Assembly (NCBI GenBank): GCA_029891345.1
Contig: CM056994.1
Span: 142,002,457-142,066,456 of the forward strand
Source: Dryococelus australis
Taxonomy: Eukaryota; Arthropoda; Insecta; Phasmatodea; Phasmatidae
DNA length: 64,000 nt
Reading direction: 5' to 3'
Shown here: positions 10,980 to 22,540 of the stretch, one piece after another
Layout of the letters: each line of letters starts with the position of its first letter
Position numbering within the stretch: the stretch's first letter is position 1
The notes under the pieces: generated by a model
Databases searched by the model: none
Told to the model about the DNA's origin: nothing
The model's input: only the letters and a program-made list of their open reading frames with translations
Program-made: the position numbers and the translations under genes

Positions 10980-13060
10980 GAACTGTGAACCTTTGTTAGT
11001 TAAAAGGCACGCAGATTTTCCGACCTACTTACTTTGCGAACAGTTCTAGCTTGCTTACTACAGTTCTTGCATTGGCCTGGAAGATAAAATATAATTTTGT
11101 GTACTTAGATAATACAACCATCATGACGAATAAGTAGCTCACTCCGGCCTTAGATTGTGGCACAGGTCAAAATAAATCCACAGAAAACAAATAAAATGGG
11201 TTCCCTGATATTATCGATCCCATTTCACCTACTACATTATTCTGAGGGTGTTTACACCTCTGGCACAAATCACATGCTCGTACAGAGCAAATAACCAAAT
11301 TGAGCTTTTTTATTCAGAATAAATTTCTTCTTGTTGTCTCGTATGTCTTGCAAATACCAACATGGCCAATTAATTCATGAATTGACATAGTCAATTTTGA
11401 CTGTAATTTGACAGGGATGATTACCTTCTACTTGCTCCCTAAATCAGTTCGGTGTAGACTGTGTTGGAACAAAATTTTGTTGGAAGTAACTCAGAAAGAT
11501 TTTCTCAAAGGATGTTCGTTTGGCACATCTTGTAGCTTCCTAACACCATGCTACAGAACTTGTCATCTCTTTACTCCTCTAAAATATTTGCAAAATTTCT
11601 TGTGCATTCCAGGACATTTCTGGTCACTTTACTTGTGCTACCAATAATTCATGTGGTTAGCTGTTAACAACCTCCAGTATTCCGTCTGGAATATGGCTGA
11701 GAGAGTCTGTTGCGATTTTGTCATTTCCTTGAACATGTTGTAAACCCAGGTCAAACTTTTGAACAAATAAGTAACATTGGGTTAAACTGCTGCCAAATAT
11801 TTTCCCGGTACTTAGGCTTAACAACGCCTGATGGTTGGTTTGCAGTACAATGTGTTCACCTAATAATGCATTTCTGAAATGCTATAGTGCCCATACTACA
11901 CTCAACATCTCTATTTCAGTCACCATGTATAGATATTTTTTTAGCCTTGTTAAAGGTATGGCTTATCATAACGATGGTCTTTTCAACACCTTCTGGACTT
12001 AACTGAGTGAGCTTAGTGCCTAATGCATAATTTGATAACACCCTGGACTGGATGGTGTATTACATAGTCTTTCAAAAATAATTATTTAATGCCTCAAAAG
12101 CTCAATAATTTTCTTCCATCCAATTTCAAATTACATTTTCCTTAACAGTTCAATAAGAGGTAAACAAACATCGGCGACATTGTCTGAAAAGTTACACTAG
12201 AAGTCGACTACTCCAATAAACACTCACACACTTTATATTCTTGGGTACTAAAAAGTTTGTTATAACTACTAGCTTGTGTGGTGCAGTGCGGATTCCCTAT
12301 GGTGTGAGTATATAACCTAAGAAGGGCACTTCGCAGTACAAGAGCGACTTCATTAGCTTGACAGTCATTCTGGTTTGGGTCAGCTTACTTAGCATTTACT
12401 GCAGGTGTTACATATGATCTTAGCTAATACTTTTAAGATGTCCACATAGCAGCATGAAAATCCGGCGCATTCCTCGCCTACTGTCATACGCATACAACAA
12501 ATAAATTGCGACACCACTTTGCTAGGTCCAAACTATAATACCTCGAAGCAAAACTGTTGGTTACGGGATAAGATTGCAGTGAAGTGTTATGATTCTTCCG
12601 TGAGCGGAACTTGCCAGTATCCATGTGTCAGGTCAATAGTGGACATGAATCTGACGGTAGAGTCTCAATAATTCTTCCGTTGGTCGCGGACTCTCATGTG
12701 ACTTGACTGTAATGCTATTGCACTTTCGAGCATTCAAACAAAGTCTGACTGGTCCATTCTTTTTTCTCACTTATGCCATAGGATTACACTATGGACTGGC
12801 AATGTGTTTAATTATCCTCCAGGATGAAATAAGGCTTACATAATCATCGGCTTATTTAGTGTACTTCGCTGGGATTGGGTAGAATTTGTTGTGAAATGGT
12901 TCTCCAAGCACATTTAATATAGGCTTTAAATAGCTTGTTCCTCCCGGGCTGCTCGAAGAAAATACCTTGGGTAGCAAACAACAGTTGCTCCAGTATATAT
13001 ATCTGCTGGTGGTCAATCACATAAATGTTTTTCAAGGCTTGAAAAATCTCTTCTGTCATA
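10980..13060 (-). pseudogene. Gypsy pol remnant: RT, RNase H, integrase
   Basis: Broken minus-strand frames show pol in the expected order. RT traces lie near 12,700-12,790 (a 'RLCLNARK'-like motif for R.C.D.R.LN). 'FLGYILTP.GIRT' near 12,280-12,320 is typical of the RT thumb/connection. RNase H follows near 11,850-11,930 ('ALLGEHIVLQTNHQAL', with Asn for the usual catalytic Asp in T-D-H). The integrase zinc finger is near 11,200-11,390 (H-x3-H then CDLCQRCK). Next comes the first catalytic region ('SVDLF.PVP', 'YLFVMM', 'SKYTKLY'). Stops and frameshifts interrupt every domain and the RT catalytic YxDD was not found. The family is clear and the copy is dead. Confidence 0.8.
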
Positions 13061-13084
13061 GCAATCACTCGCATCTGTGGAGAC

Positions 13085-13610
13085 TAACTTAAGTGGCATT
13101 CAACCATCTGCAGCTGGCAGACAAACTTATCTGACCACTTCCAGCTGTCTGGTGTGGTTACTGTGCTTGCTATTCGATCAGTGGTTCCCACTAATGATCT
13201 GCCGAAATGTAGGCTGATTTTGTAGCGTTTCAGAAATCTTAATCCCAATATGACTTGCTTTGTTAAGCCATTGATTACCAATGCAAAAATATATTTAGTG
13301 CTTTCCAGACCTTCAACTGTCAGTAACACTTACCTATTGACTACGGGACTTGACTTCACAATGCCTCCTATTATAATTAACATAGGTACAGGGGCGACAG
13401 GTAGCTTGTATCCAATGGCGAAAATATCATTCACTAAAGTTTCAGCTACACAGCTCACCTCGGTTCCGCTATCTAGTAAACAGGGCACTGGTAATCCACA
13501 TACAGCCAGTGTTAGTTGATATCTTCTGGTGGGTTCTCTACCAGAAATTCCCTACCTGTCTCTCCTAGAAAAAGAGTGTTAATAATAATTTCGTCTATAC
13601 TTGTAATTTC
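13085..13610 (-). pseudogene. Gypsy aspartic protease remnant
   Basis: The minus strand encodes an aspartyl protease-like stretch with the active-site motif L-L-D-S-G-T (about 13,455-13,475), followed by the hydrophobic strand 'IFALVINGLTKQVILGLRFL' near 13,230-13,290. That second part matches the V-L-G-x-x-F-L end of retropepsins. One in-frame stop separates the two halves near 13,340. It lies immediately downstream of gag and upstream of RT, as in Gypsy elements. Confidence 0.75.
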
Positions 13611-14099
13611 AATTCCGCTGTCGTCGGGGATGTTAATCACACTGTATGACCTCTGGCCATTATTAACATGAAATGGAGCCAGCAAGCTAGACCCTTTTCC
13701 CCTGAATTGTTATAGTTTAACATAAGACAGTCGGTTGGATTAAAAAATGCTATGTTTTTTTCTCTCCGACTGATTGAAGGAGGTTCAGGTATTAATGGTG
13801 ACATGCGTGGATCCAGTGGTGATTGTTTATCGAATTAACCACATTGCTGCTGAATCACATAACTTGAATTTTCTGTCATATATGTGGCTCCTTCAGTTTG
13901 TTCTGAATAGTTGCACTGTAGCGCAGCTACTCGCCTATATTGGCTGGCACACGTTTGCACCGATTTATGCAGAATAGACGCGCCTGGCTGTACATTCCGG
14001 CTAGGAGGAGGCTGTTCCTTCTTGTCAGGTGGAAACGTGTCAGGTGAAGTGGGTGATCCAGGGCTTCAGTTTACTCTTAGTCTTTCTCCCTCCTGATCA

Positions 14100-15652
14100 C
14101 TCATATCTTCTTGGTTACCATGGTAACTGCAGTTTCTTCTTCCTCTGCGACCTGAATAGTGTCGGACTGCTGGCTTAATGTTTAGGGCTCAAAATAATCG
14201 ACTTGATACATATGCACCCGAGGGTTCTGGTCTTGCCTATAACCTTCCCTGTAGTGGTTCGCCTGGTTTCTTTGCTACAGGCGTGGCAGATGCTCGGCAG
14301 GTCAGTTTTCTCTCCCTCTCGATCAGTCGATTGTCTTGGCAGATGGTATATCTTGTCAAATGCAAGAAGAAGCCCTTCATGAAAGGTTACCAGGTCGATG
14401 TCTCGCCTACAAGTCCACTGCATTTTGTACCAGTAGGAAAGTTGCAGTAGAATCATCGCCATAAATTACTCATCACCGACAGAGGGATTAAGATGGCGGG
14501 ATTTCTCGTACGCTTAAGATATGTGGGATTCAAAGATTTCCATTTTCTTGGAACAAATATCTGCATGAATTTGCGCCCTTAGGTTTCCTTGCACTTTTGT
14601 GCTCAAAAAATAGTCGATAAATAAATGGCAAATATCAGCTTAGAATGTGACACACTTTCTTACCACTTCCCACCAGTATTAAGCTGTGGATGCTAACATT
14701 AAATTTAAACTGCACAGCATGTCACTATCTGGCAAGTCAAATAGTACTGCAAACTATTCAAATTTCGTTAGAAAATTTATTGGGTTCTCTCCAGACATTT
14801 CTTTAAATCTGGGTAGCTGCTCAGCCCAAAGTTTTGAAGGATGATGCAGCAGTCTACTAGTAGGGGCATTGGCTGTATAAATAGCTTACACTGGTAGAGT
14901 TCTTTGTTCATATGGTGCTGCACGGCTTCTTATTTCTGCTGCCAGTGTGCTAGTGCTGGGAGACTGCATCTCCTCTCTATTATTTTCATTTACACTTGAG
15001 CATAAATCTCTTATATCCTCTACTATTTGAGCTGTATGATCTACTCTGTCAGAGTTTTTGCCAATTTCTCAGCAGAAGCATTTTCGACTCGAGCTAGTCG
15101 GTGTTAGACATGTCAGTTCAGTGAGTCAAACTTCTTACTCACTGCATTATTTAGGGTATTCAAATCAGCTGCTGGTGCTGGCTGGGCTTCCAGCTTCCTC
15201 ACTCGCTGTTCTACCACGTTAAATTGGATGCCACAATTTTCCTTCACTTTCTCTAATACATCTTGAGTTCCTGTTACTTCCCTGAACACAAAGCTTAACT
15301 CAGATGCTGCATGTTGTATGCTAGTGGTTACATCTTCCCTGAGCAGTGCTACCTGATCTTGCAGTTGGCTGCTATGTGCTTGAAGCCGTGACCTCAATGT
15401 CTCCAACTAATCCAACATTTCATCCTGCAATCGTGTTTGTACACTCTTTTGTAAACTATTTTTCAGTGTTTCTTTCTGTGCTTGCACATGTGCTGCTAGC
15501 TGCTGCAGTATATCAGGGGAAAAACCACCTGCCTTTGTAGTTACAGCGTTAGATGACAGACCAGGCTATACGACATTGCTGGCAGTGTCTGTAGTGTCAG
15601 TCACCTGGCTAATTGTATTTGAGGTCTGTTTATTTCCTGATGTTTCTTCCAT
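14100..15652 (-). pseudogene. Gypsy gag remnant
   Basis: The first ATG (15,652-15,650) lies about 80 bp inside the right LTR and opens a frame starting MEETSGNKQT. It is interrupted by a TAG near 15,407 and continues through a charged, coiled-coil-like segment (15,113-15,406, heptad-rich 'LEKVKENC..QFNVVEQRV.KLE'). A capsid-like domain follows near 14,560-14,830, with 'LPRFKEMSGENP' and then 'WWEVVRKCVTF' and 'FIDYFLSTKVQGNLRAQI', in the pattern of the Retrotrans_gag family. The C-terminal region (14,175-14,462) has a Cys-poor remnant where nucleocapsid would lie. Frameshifts are present throughout. Confidence 0.7.
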
Positions 15653-15713
15653 GGTAACAACGTATTATCGTGCTCCTACTCATCTACTGTTGCCTTTTTC
15701 AACCATTATTTCC

Positions 15714-15731
15714 ATTGTATCGATGCCACCA
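15714..15731 (-). other. Primer-binding site (tRNA-primed)
   Basis: On the minus strand the LTR ends ...CCAACA and is followed directly by TGGTGGCATCGATAC. This is the classical arrangement of CA-3' followed by TGG complementary to a tRNA CCA end. I did not identify the tRNA. Confidence 0.6.
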
Positions 15732-16730
15732 TGTTGGTGCACCAGATTATGAAGCTTATAGTCATAGGGATATTCGATGAAATGAAATGCAAAAACATAT
15801 GTATGGATAGTTTGCTTAGGATAAGTACCATGTATGTGACTGCATACATATGTACCGGGTTTCCCTTAAGAATAATATATATGTACGTGTAAACCTGGTT
15901 AACTTTTGTGTAATATACAATGTATGGTAAACAGTGCCATAAAATAGTAATAAATTTTGCATACACCCCAAGAATGGGCCTAATAATTTGACGGATTGTC
16001 TCTTTCTCGCACATTACAATCAATTCAATCATTAGAGAGGTGTTGGAAATAAAATAAATAAAGTTTGGTATTAATTAAATATAATATATTGTTTGCATAC
16101 TTAACCTGGGAGGTAATTACGGCACGGTTAGCATCAGGCTATAGACAGCATATGATGCTGTGAGATACCAAAATTTCGACGTCTCTTCTAGAGCACATAC
16201 ATTTTGTATGCGAGTTGAAATAGCCACTTATGCTAGCCACTTTAAAGAACAAGAAACATATTTGCCATTTAAGAAGTGAGGAATAGGTGACGCATACAAA
16301 ATTGAAACACTGAACTTGAAATCTGAGCATCTCAACTTTTATTCCAGTTTTCTTTTCCCATAATGAATTTATTTAAATGATGAAATAAGAATAATTCTGA
16401 ATACCCTAAATGCCCCCATGGACTAAAATTTTAAAAGAAATCTCAACAGGCATTGGAAAATGGTCGTTTCAACTGAAGACTGTAGCCATCTACAAAAAGT
16501 TCAAATGTATAGAATTGCACCTACCTTATAGATCATTTCAAGGTTAAATATCTGAAATAAATCAGTTTCTGGATAACCATTTCAAATACGTTCATTAACT
16601 TTCTTGGTTATACTCAGTGGGACACTTAATTCTTCCTTAGCATGTGTGTGGTAAAGCTACTGGAATTTATGTATATGACATGTTTCCAACATAGTGTCAT
16701 TCCAAAACTTCTAGTAAGAAATACATTACA
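15732..16730 (-). repeat. 5' LTR of the Gypsy element (~1 kb)
   Basis: On the minus strand it begins TGTAATGTATTTC at 16,730 and ends GGTGCACCAACA at 15,732, giving TG...CA termini next to a primer-binding site. About 850 bp of it is repeated, co-linearly, at 2,660-2,905 plus 6,778-7,373. The inner ~250 bp shows little similarity to the left copy, which may have lost or diverged in that part. Confidence 0.65.
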
Positions 16731-17738
16731 TACTCGTGAGCAAGCAAATATTTATAGTCATAGGTGAATGTATATTGCGAAATTTTATGAGGCAGTCTCG
16801 CGAAATTCAGTATGCGAGTAAAATTTCTCGCTACAGGAATATGTGTTTAAGTCCTTTATAACCATAGTGAGTATCTTAAGATAATATTTCCTTCATAGTG
16901 CTTTACTTAAAAAGATATGTATATAACAGACTGGTTACAATTATATATTTTTTTATTAATTAAATTATAATTTATTTTCGTTGTACTGAAATTGTACGTA
17001 GAGTACAGAAAAAAGTTATCTCAACTTAATTTATGGTCTCCTGTCTTCAAGTATTAATATTACAAATTTTCAGAATCGGCAAATTATTCACTGCCTCGAG
17101 TATTTCGGTTGACAAACCTATCCTACTCGGATTTTATTACATTAATGTTTATATGACTAAATCAAGCACCATCATATTCCCTAAATATCAGGGAAGTAGG
17201 CAGGGTACAACACCAGCAAGAAATTTAACACTTCTTTCATTCATATAATTTATATTTATATACATACTTGAGATAACAACAATAAAAAATAATTCTTAAA
17301 TCTTTTCCAAACCATTCATGTAGTGCCTTTACAGCAGAGTGCTCACATTTCATGTAGTGAATATAATAGTTTTATATGCAGCTCAAAGCAGTCTACACTA
17401 CTAAGCGTCCAACCAGAACCCTTGGCCAGATATTCTTCTTCTTCACAAAAAGTTCTCACTGCCACGGTAATACAGCTCCATAAAATTAACCAAGTTAATT
17501 ATATACTCGCAAGAAGGCGCCTTAATGCTCAACGTTCCACCACTGTAACTCATGCATGCCATGTGCTCTACCCGCCAACGCCAGCAATAGGTTTCTCTTT
17601 TTAAGTTTAACATTCGATATATATATTTTTTAACTTACATATAATATTTTTTTGCTATATCAGACTCATTTTTAGAATATTTTGTTTATTATTAAGAATT
17701 ATTTGTACGGTTTTTAAATATTTTATTTACATGAATGG

Positions 17739-18045
17739 GGCTTTGCTTCTCACACTGACCTTACCAAAAATGTTACTTATGTTCATTCTGTCTGCTCTAC
17801 TAGCTGATACAAGCCAAATTTATACTAGTCACTATACCACTAAACCAACCACTATATAACCCAAGTCACACCAGACAACCCAACACCTCATCTCCTATAA
17901 TCAAAGAAAAGTTCAATTCAACCACACCACCCAGTACACCAAGCACATTATCCACCATAAATCAAGTGTACTTTTCAACTATAGAGCTGAGGCCGGCCTA
18001 TAACATAACACCCATTCCTTCTGCTCTGCCAATCTCTACCTGTAC
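17739..18045 (+). repeat. G-poor dispersed repeat, copy 2
   Basis: Inverted match to 42,235-42,560. Anchors include 'CACACTGACCTTA', 'ATAACCCAAGTCA', 'CATCTCCTA' and 'CACCAAGC'. Part of it also resembles 4,370-4,475. The strand is almost devoid of G. It is non-coding as far as can be seen, and its class is unknown. Confidence 0.7.
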
Positions 18046-18064
18046 CACCACCATATGTAGTGAA

Positions 18065-18232
18065 GTTAGTACCTCACATACCTCTGTTAGCACCGCAGAC
18101 CTCACAGTAAATACTGCAGGCACCGCATTTAGCACTGCAGACACCACAGTTAGCAATGCAGGCACTAGAGTTAGCACAGAACGCACCTCAATCAATACTG
18201 TATGCACCACAATCAGCACTGCATGCACCACA
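18065..18232 (+). repeat. 21-bp minisatellite, 8 units, open in frame
   Basis: Eight 21-bp units of the form GTTAGCACTGCAGACACCACA. Because the period is a multiple of three, an open frame (17,966-18,280, +) reads a heptapeptide repeat V-S-T-A-x-T-T about eight times, and the opposite strand is open too. There is no signal peptide or domain and the flanks are non-coding. It is most likely a minisatellite rather than a gene. Confidence 0.85.
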
Positions 18233-18239
18233 CACTATA

Positions 18240-19310
18240 ACTCAAGCTTACCTCAACCATTCAGCCAACACAAGCCTTAAAAATTGTTTCCTACCACCCA
18301 TAACGTCTGCTCTACCAACTGTCATCAGACTAAATATACTCATTGTTCATGCCTCTTACTAGAATTAAAGCATGCATCATTCCACATTCACATAAATATT
18401 TACAAATAATCGTAACTCTAACATGTCTGTCATAGCATCAATACCATCAGACACCAGCCATAATATAATAACCATAAAATAAATCACATGAGTATACCAA
18501 CTATCCATACCAATAAAATGCTGACCACCACACCTCAAATATACAATACAAAATATGAGTAACCCTGCTGACCATGAGTACTTGGTACTATACCAACCCA
18601 AACCCCAGCATATTTCAGTCATGACACACATATTGCGTTGTAGTTATACAACGAAACATAACAACTACTCATTTCATACCAGCCCACACCATTCATTAAC
18701 CCCGCCAGTCAAAATATACTTGGTAACAATCATAAAGCATATTAGACATTAATATCAATCACTTCATTAAACAAAAACCAGTTAATTATGTCAGCCATCC
18801 ATACTAATAGCTACTCCACCAAAACCTGCCAGGTGACGTACCTCCACATACTTAACAACCATATTGATAACCTAATGTTATTGAGTACTTAAAAATATAT
18901 ATAATGACTTTCACCATGATATTAGCTGACCTCAACTATGCAATTTCGAAAGCCATACAACCCAGCGTACCATAATACTATATATCTGAATATATCAACG
19001 AAACACTACAGCAGATAACCATACCAACAAAAACATACAAACGAAACCATATAATTTGCTTTAACCCAAGCACACCTGAACCATGCTATTAACAATACAG
19101 ACCATATCAACAACCATAACTCAGATTTACTGGTCAATCATAACAGTCAATCTAACTGCACCATTTTCATATATAAACAAGTCATACCGGCAGCCAAGCC
19201 AATTAAGACCCCATTGTTCAAAATTCTCAACTCAACTCACCTCTGGTCAGGAATCCATTTTCCTTTTATTTGTTCGTAAAACACATAAACAATCTGAACA
19301 GAATCTGTGA
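18240..19310 (+). other. G-depleted, ACC/CATA-rich sequence
   Basis: This continues the composition bias of 17.7-18.2 kb: phrases such as 'ACCATACCAACA' and 'ATACCAACCCAAACCCC' recur and G is rare on this strand. Open frames on either strand lack motifs. It is probably the remainder of the repeat that begins at 17.6 kb. Confidence 0.5.
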
Positions 19311-20439
19311 ACGATATTATTAATATGATGCAAACCTCAGATACTGTGCTATTACTAAGCCTGCATATCCAGCATTTCTGTAACCTCAATAAGCTTACGT
19401 TTGAAGATATATACTACCCAACAAAGTTACTGGTAATTGTATTTATTATGCAGTATTATGATTAGTTTTAAGTCACATTACAACAGTACCGATTCAGTGA
19501 GGGGAATATTTTTAGTAATGCTGAGATGTGGTTTAAAACCGTAAAGCCTTTGCGAATAGAAACATTGAGAACAACTTATTTTAAAATACACATTACAGTT
19601 ATAATATATTTGTTTCGAGCTATATTTGGAAAACCCTCAAATAACAGCAATTGTATTAAGACGGCGTGTGATCTGCTACGCGTAGCTCCTAATGCTCATC
19701 AATAGGTAGGAATATTTTTAGATTTTTTACAATTTACGAGTATGTACCGGTTTCAAGTGTATGTCGCATAAAACACGAAATTTGAAATACATGTAGATTT
19801 ATAAAATAACAGCTAAACATATTCAGAGGGGGCAAACTATTATTTGTTAAATTGTACTTTTTATTACTAAATATTTACCACACTACTGTAATGCACTGTC
19901 ACTTCCTTGCAATATTTAATAAAATTGTTATTTTTGGTGAAACTAATGTTTTTTGCTGACTTAATAATTTTGTCCGTAAGTGCGTGTCGCTCATTTACTG
20001 CAATAATGACACATCTCACAAAGCATAATTTTTCAGAAGAGAATTCTAAACATTTAATTTTTAATTTCGTGGAATGAATAGTATAACATACATAGTGGGT
20101 GTACTTATATGAAAGTACACCATATTACAATAAATAATGCATGTCACATATAATTAATGTCACAAAAGATTTAGTAACTATAATGGTAAAAGTAAAAAAA
20201 CAATGAATAGCAATTGTGACTTATGAGAGTCTTGTTACCATAACGTCTATAAATACATGTCATAATTAAAAAAGTGACACTCTTGTTAGAAAACATCTTA
20301 AGCAGTTAGTAATTATGTTGTCAATAGTTTAACTTGTGTCACAGCCATCAGTTGTGTTAAGCAAGAGAATAATTATTTTAAAAATTCAAAATAGGTTTAA
20401 ATACTTAGCACATTTCACTTCAGTCACATGAGCCTGTCC
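19310..20439. other. AT-rich sequence, no gene recognised
   Basis: No domain, repeat or RNA gene was recognised. A perfect 9-bp-stem hairpin (GGTGTACTT / AAGTACACC) lies at about 20,098-20,121. Confidence 0.5.
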
Positions 20440-21783
20440 TCAGTACAGATTTGTGTAAAAAGACTTGTAACATTTGGGTATGAGGATCTTCTGAACCAGG
20501 TCTAGAATATATTGTGTTTTCTTTACTGAAATCCCTGGCTTGGAAAGGAAGGCTGGCTGGAATCTGATGTCGGTTATCTCTGATCTTATCTTGCTCCTGA
20601 TAACTGTAGCCTACTTGAATTCCTCTGAATAAGAATACCTATACAAAACCGATCTTGCAGATTCTCTCACAACTTTCACAGACTTTGTTTTAGACAAATT
20701 CAGGGTAGTCATGTTCAGGGGACATATGTCATTGGCGATGGTCTTGATGTCATAAAAATTTTCACAGCAGAGCTCGTTTATACAAAAGGGCACTCCTTTA
20801 TTTTTTACTGATTAAATGACCGAAATGAAGTATTCTGGAGTATACACTGGTCCATTCTTGAGCATACATTTCATTTGCCGCTCTATTAGTGCGTGAGAAG
20901 AATATTCGTCATTCTGCATGTGTCCTTTGATCAAAAAGTTGTGTGCAGATTCATCTTATGCCCAGATACATTTAAGCAGAAAAGTAGATCGCAGGCGTGT
21001 ATTAATTTTTCTGCTGTCCGGCACGAGTGTCGTAATCAAATTCAATGTCTGCATCCTTTTTTGATGTTGATATCTTTTTAAAATATTGATGCACACTTGA
21101 ACACCACTTATTGACACTGCGATAGCCATTTCCTTGATCCCACACATAACATTCACATGTGTTTATTTTTTTATCGTTTTCAATTAAGTTAAAAACATTC
21201 AACTTTAACTTGTAATAAAACTGTGACACATCCCCTTTAGGTAGCTGCACCACAGCCTGTAGATCATACACAACTACTATTACTTCGTCATTTACCTTGT
21301 CATTATTTTTGTCTTTTCTTGACAAGTCTTTTCCTTCAGGTGATTGTCCTTCAGGCTCTATTTTCATTGTTGTCTGAATTATAAAATGCTGATCAGACAT
21401 CACACAAGACCTGTTTCCATATGACGAATGAAATATTTAACTTCTGTGTATACATACCCTATAAAACAAAGTATAATTGGCGAATGGAACATTTTTTTCA
21501 TTGCAACTGGCCACATCGTCGTTATGGATGCTGGCGATCGATTTGCTTCCTTAAATGAAATGTCTTAATATATTTGAGCATATATAGTGAAATTAAATGT
21601 TCGGTATCGATTTAATGTGTCGTTTGATTCCTTCCTTTATGCTTCGATCAACAGCCTTCTGTTTCAAGTGTTTTCCTCGTAGATCAGAATCCAGTAACAC
21701 ATTTCCAATCTTACTCAATTTTTCTAACACTGTACGAATTGGGTGGTTATTTATTGCTAATGTGTTTCTGAATCATATTTTAT
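20440..21783 (-). pseudogene. Transposase-like protein, C-terminal two thirds (split by Copia)
   Basis: The minus strand encodes the C-terminal part of an uncharacterised protein family that I recognise as highly multiplied in arthropod genomes. It starts at the Copia insertion point with 'NTLAI....IRTVLEK' and 'LLDSDLRGKHLKQKAV'. It then passes several frame breaks to 'VYDLQAVVQLPKGDVSQFYY', 'CYVWDQGNGYRSVNKWC' and 'STSKKDADIEFDYDTRAGQQ' (21,002-21,403). Most relatives have S-D-N-C-A/G-G-Q-N at the last site, so this copy has lost acidic/Asn residues that may be catalytic. Another segment (20,611-20,793) has 'NELCCENFYDIKTIANDI' and 'YRYSYSEEFK'. A TAG follows, and homology continues to a TGA at 20,440. 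A DDE/RNase H-like transposase role is inference. Confidence 0.65.
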
Positions 21784-21962
21784 TGTTATAAACATGATTT
21801 TAGTTTTAAGTTTGCACGGTCAAAAACAAGCAAACATACATTTAAAAAAATTAATTTTACTTCTCATTAATAGCGCATAAACAACAGAGACTATAACAAA
21901 CCATTTTGTTTTTAAACAAGGAGAAAGAAATTGCATGTTAATTTTAATTTACTTAGTCAACA
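21784..21962 (-). repeat. Copia 3' LTR
   Basis: 179 bp, plus-strand ends TGTTATAAAC...AGTCAACA. It pairs with 25,746-25,924. Conserved blocks are 'GATTTTAGTTTTAAG', 'TTTTACTTCTCATT', 'GCATAAACAACAGAG' and 'ATAACAAACCATTTTGTTTT'. Confidence 0.93.
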
Positions 21963-22107
21963 CTCATCCCAATAAATCAAAATTAACATGAACTTAGTAC
22001 CAATTTCACAAACTCTTAACACAATCTTGTTTACTAAATTTAAAGAATATCACACTATATTACCCCTCAATACTACTCACTTGCAAAAGTCAATATTTTT
22101 TACTAGT

Positions 22108-22540
22108 TCACAAAAAAACACTGTGACTCACAGCTTTACTGAATATATCAGCAAACTGGCTGTCAGTACCATCATATTTTAAACAGAAATTTTCCTGATT
22201 TACTTTTTCATACAGAAACTTGAACTTTATGTCTATGTATACATAGACATAAAGTATACAATGACGGTATGACCTCATGGTCATACCGTCATTTTTTACC
22301 ATCTGAATTGTACTTAGGTTGTCAACGTCTATGTTTACTGGAATAAATACACCTGTTAATTTCTTACATTGAGATTTCAAGAACAGCACTTCCTTAACAC
22401 ACTCACTGGCGGCGAAGAATTCGCTTTCTGCAGTATTGAGTAATATGATTGGCTGTTTTCTTGTAGACCAGGCAACAGGACTCCCCATGTATAGGTTGAT
22501 ATCACTGAAAGTACTTCTACATGATATCTCGTCACCAGCA
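22108..22540 (-). pseudogene. Copia RNase H remnant
   Basis: The RVT_2-associated RNase H region reads 'GSPVAWSTRKQPIILLNTAESEFFAASE.VKEVLFLK' in pieces, the usual V-A-L-S-T-x-E-A-E pattern. 'IDVDNLSTIQMVKND' follows, then 'IDIKFKFLYEKV' and 'ADIFSKAVS', the canonical end of Copia pol. Between K-N-D and I-D-I-K-F about 11 extra residues are encoded by the double hairpin at 22,224-22,293. The preceding 22,377-22,736 frame holds 'RSRPDIAYAVNMASRNVENP' and 'RYLQGTRNLGLKY'. Confidence 0.85.
22224..22293. repeat. Two adjacent hairpins inside Copia RNase H
   Basis: 22,224-22,255 is a perfect 32-bp palindrome centred on GTATAC. 22,260-22,293 has perfect 15-bp arms (ATGACGGTATGACC core) around a 4-nt TCAT loop. 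Together they add sequence where related Copia proteins run directly from K-N-x(8) into the H-I-D-I-K-F motif, so they look like foldback duplications of flanking bases. Confidence 0.95.

Larger units (their letters stand above)
2640..16730 (-). mobile_element. Decayed Ty3/Gypsy-type LTR retrotransposon with nested insertions
   Basis: Composite element read leftwards. The order on the minus strand is LTR (16,730 to 15,732), primer-binding site, gag, aspartic protease, RT/RNase H and integrase (to about 10,980), then a long repeat-filled 3' region, then a second LTR copy (7,373 to about 2,640) interrupted by the 2,906-6,777 insertion. The domain order PR-RT-RH-IN is that of Ty3/Gypsy. All reading frames carry many stops and frameshifts, so it is inactive. 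The domains and the right LTR are read directly from the sequence. That the left LTR copy belongs to the same insertion is inferred from orientation and position. It could instead be an independent solo LTR of the same family. Confidence 0.6.

Noticed and set aside
20098-20121. 9-bp-stem hairpin as a terminator or regulatory element
   Set aside because: A single short hairpin in AT-rich eukaryotic DNA with no adjacent gene carries little weight.
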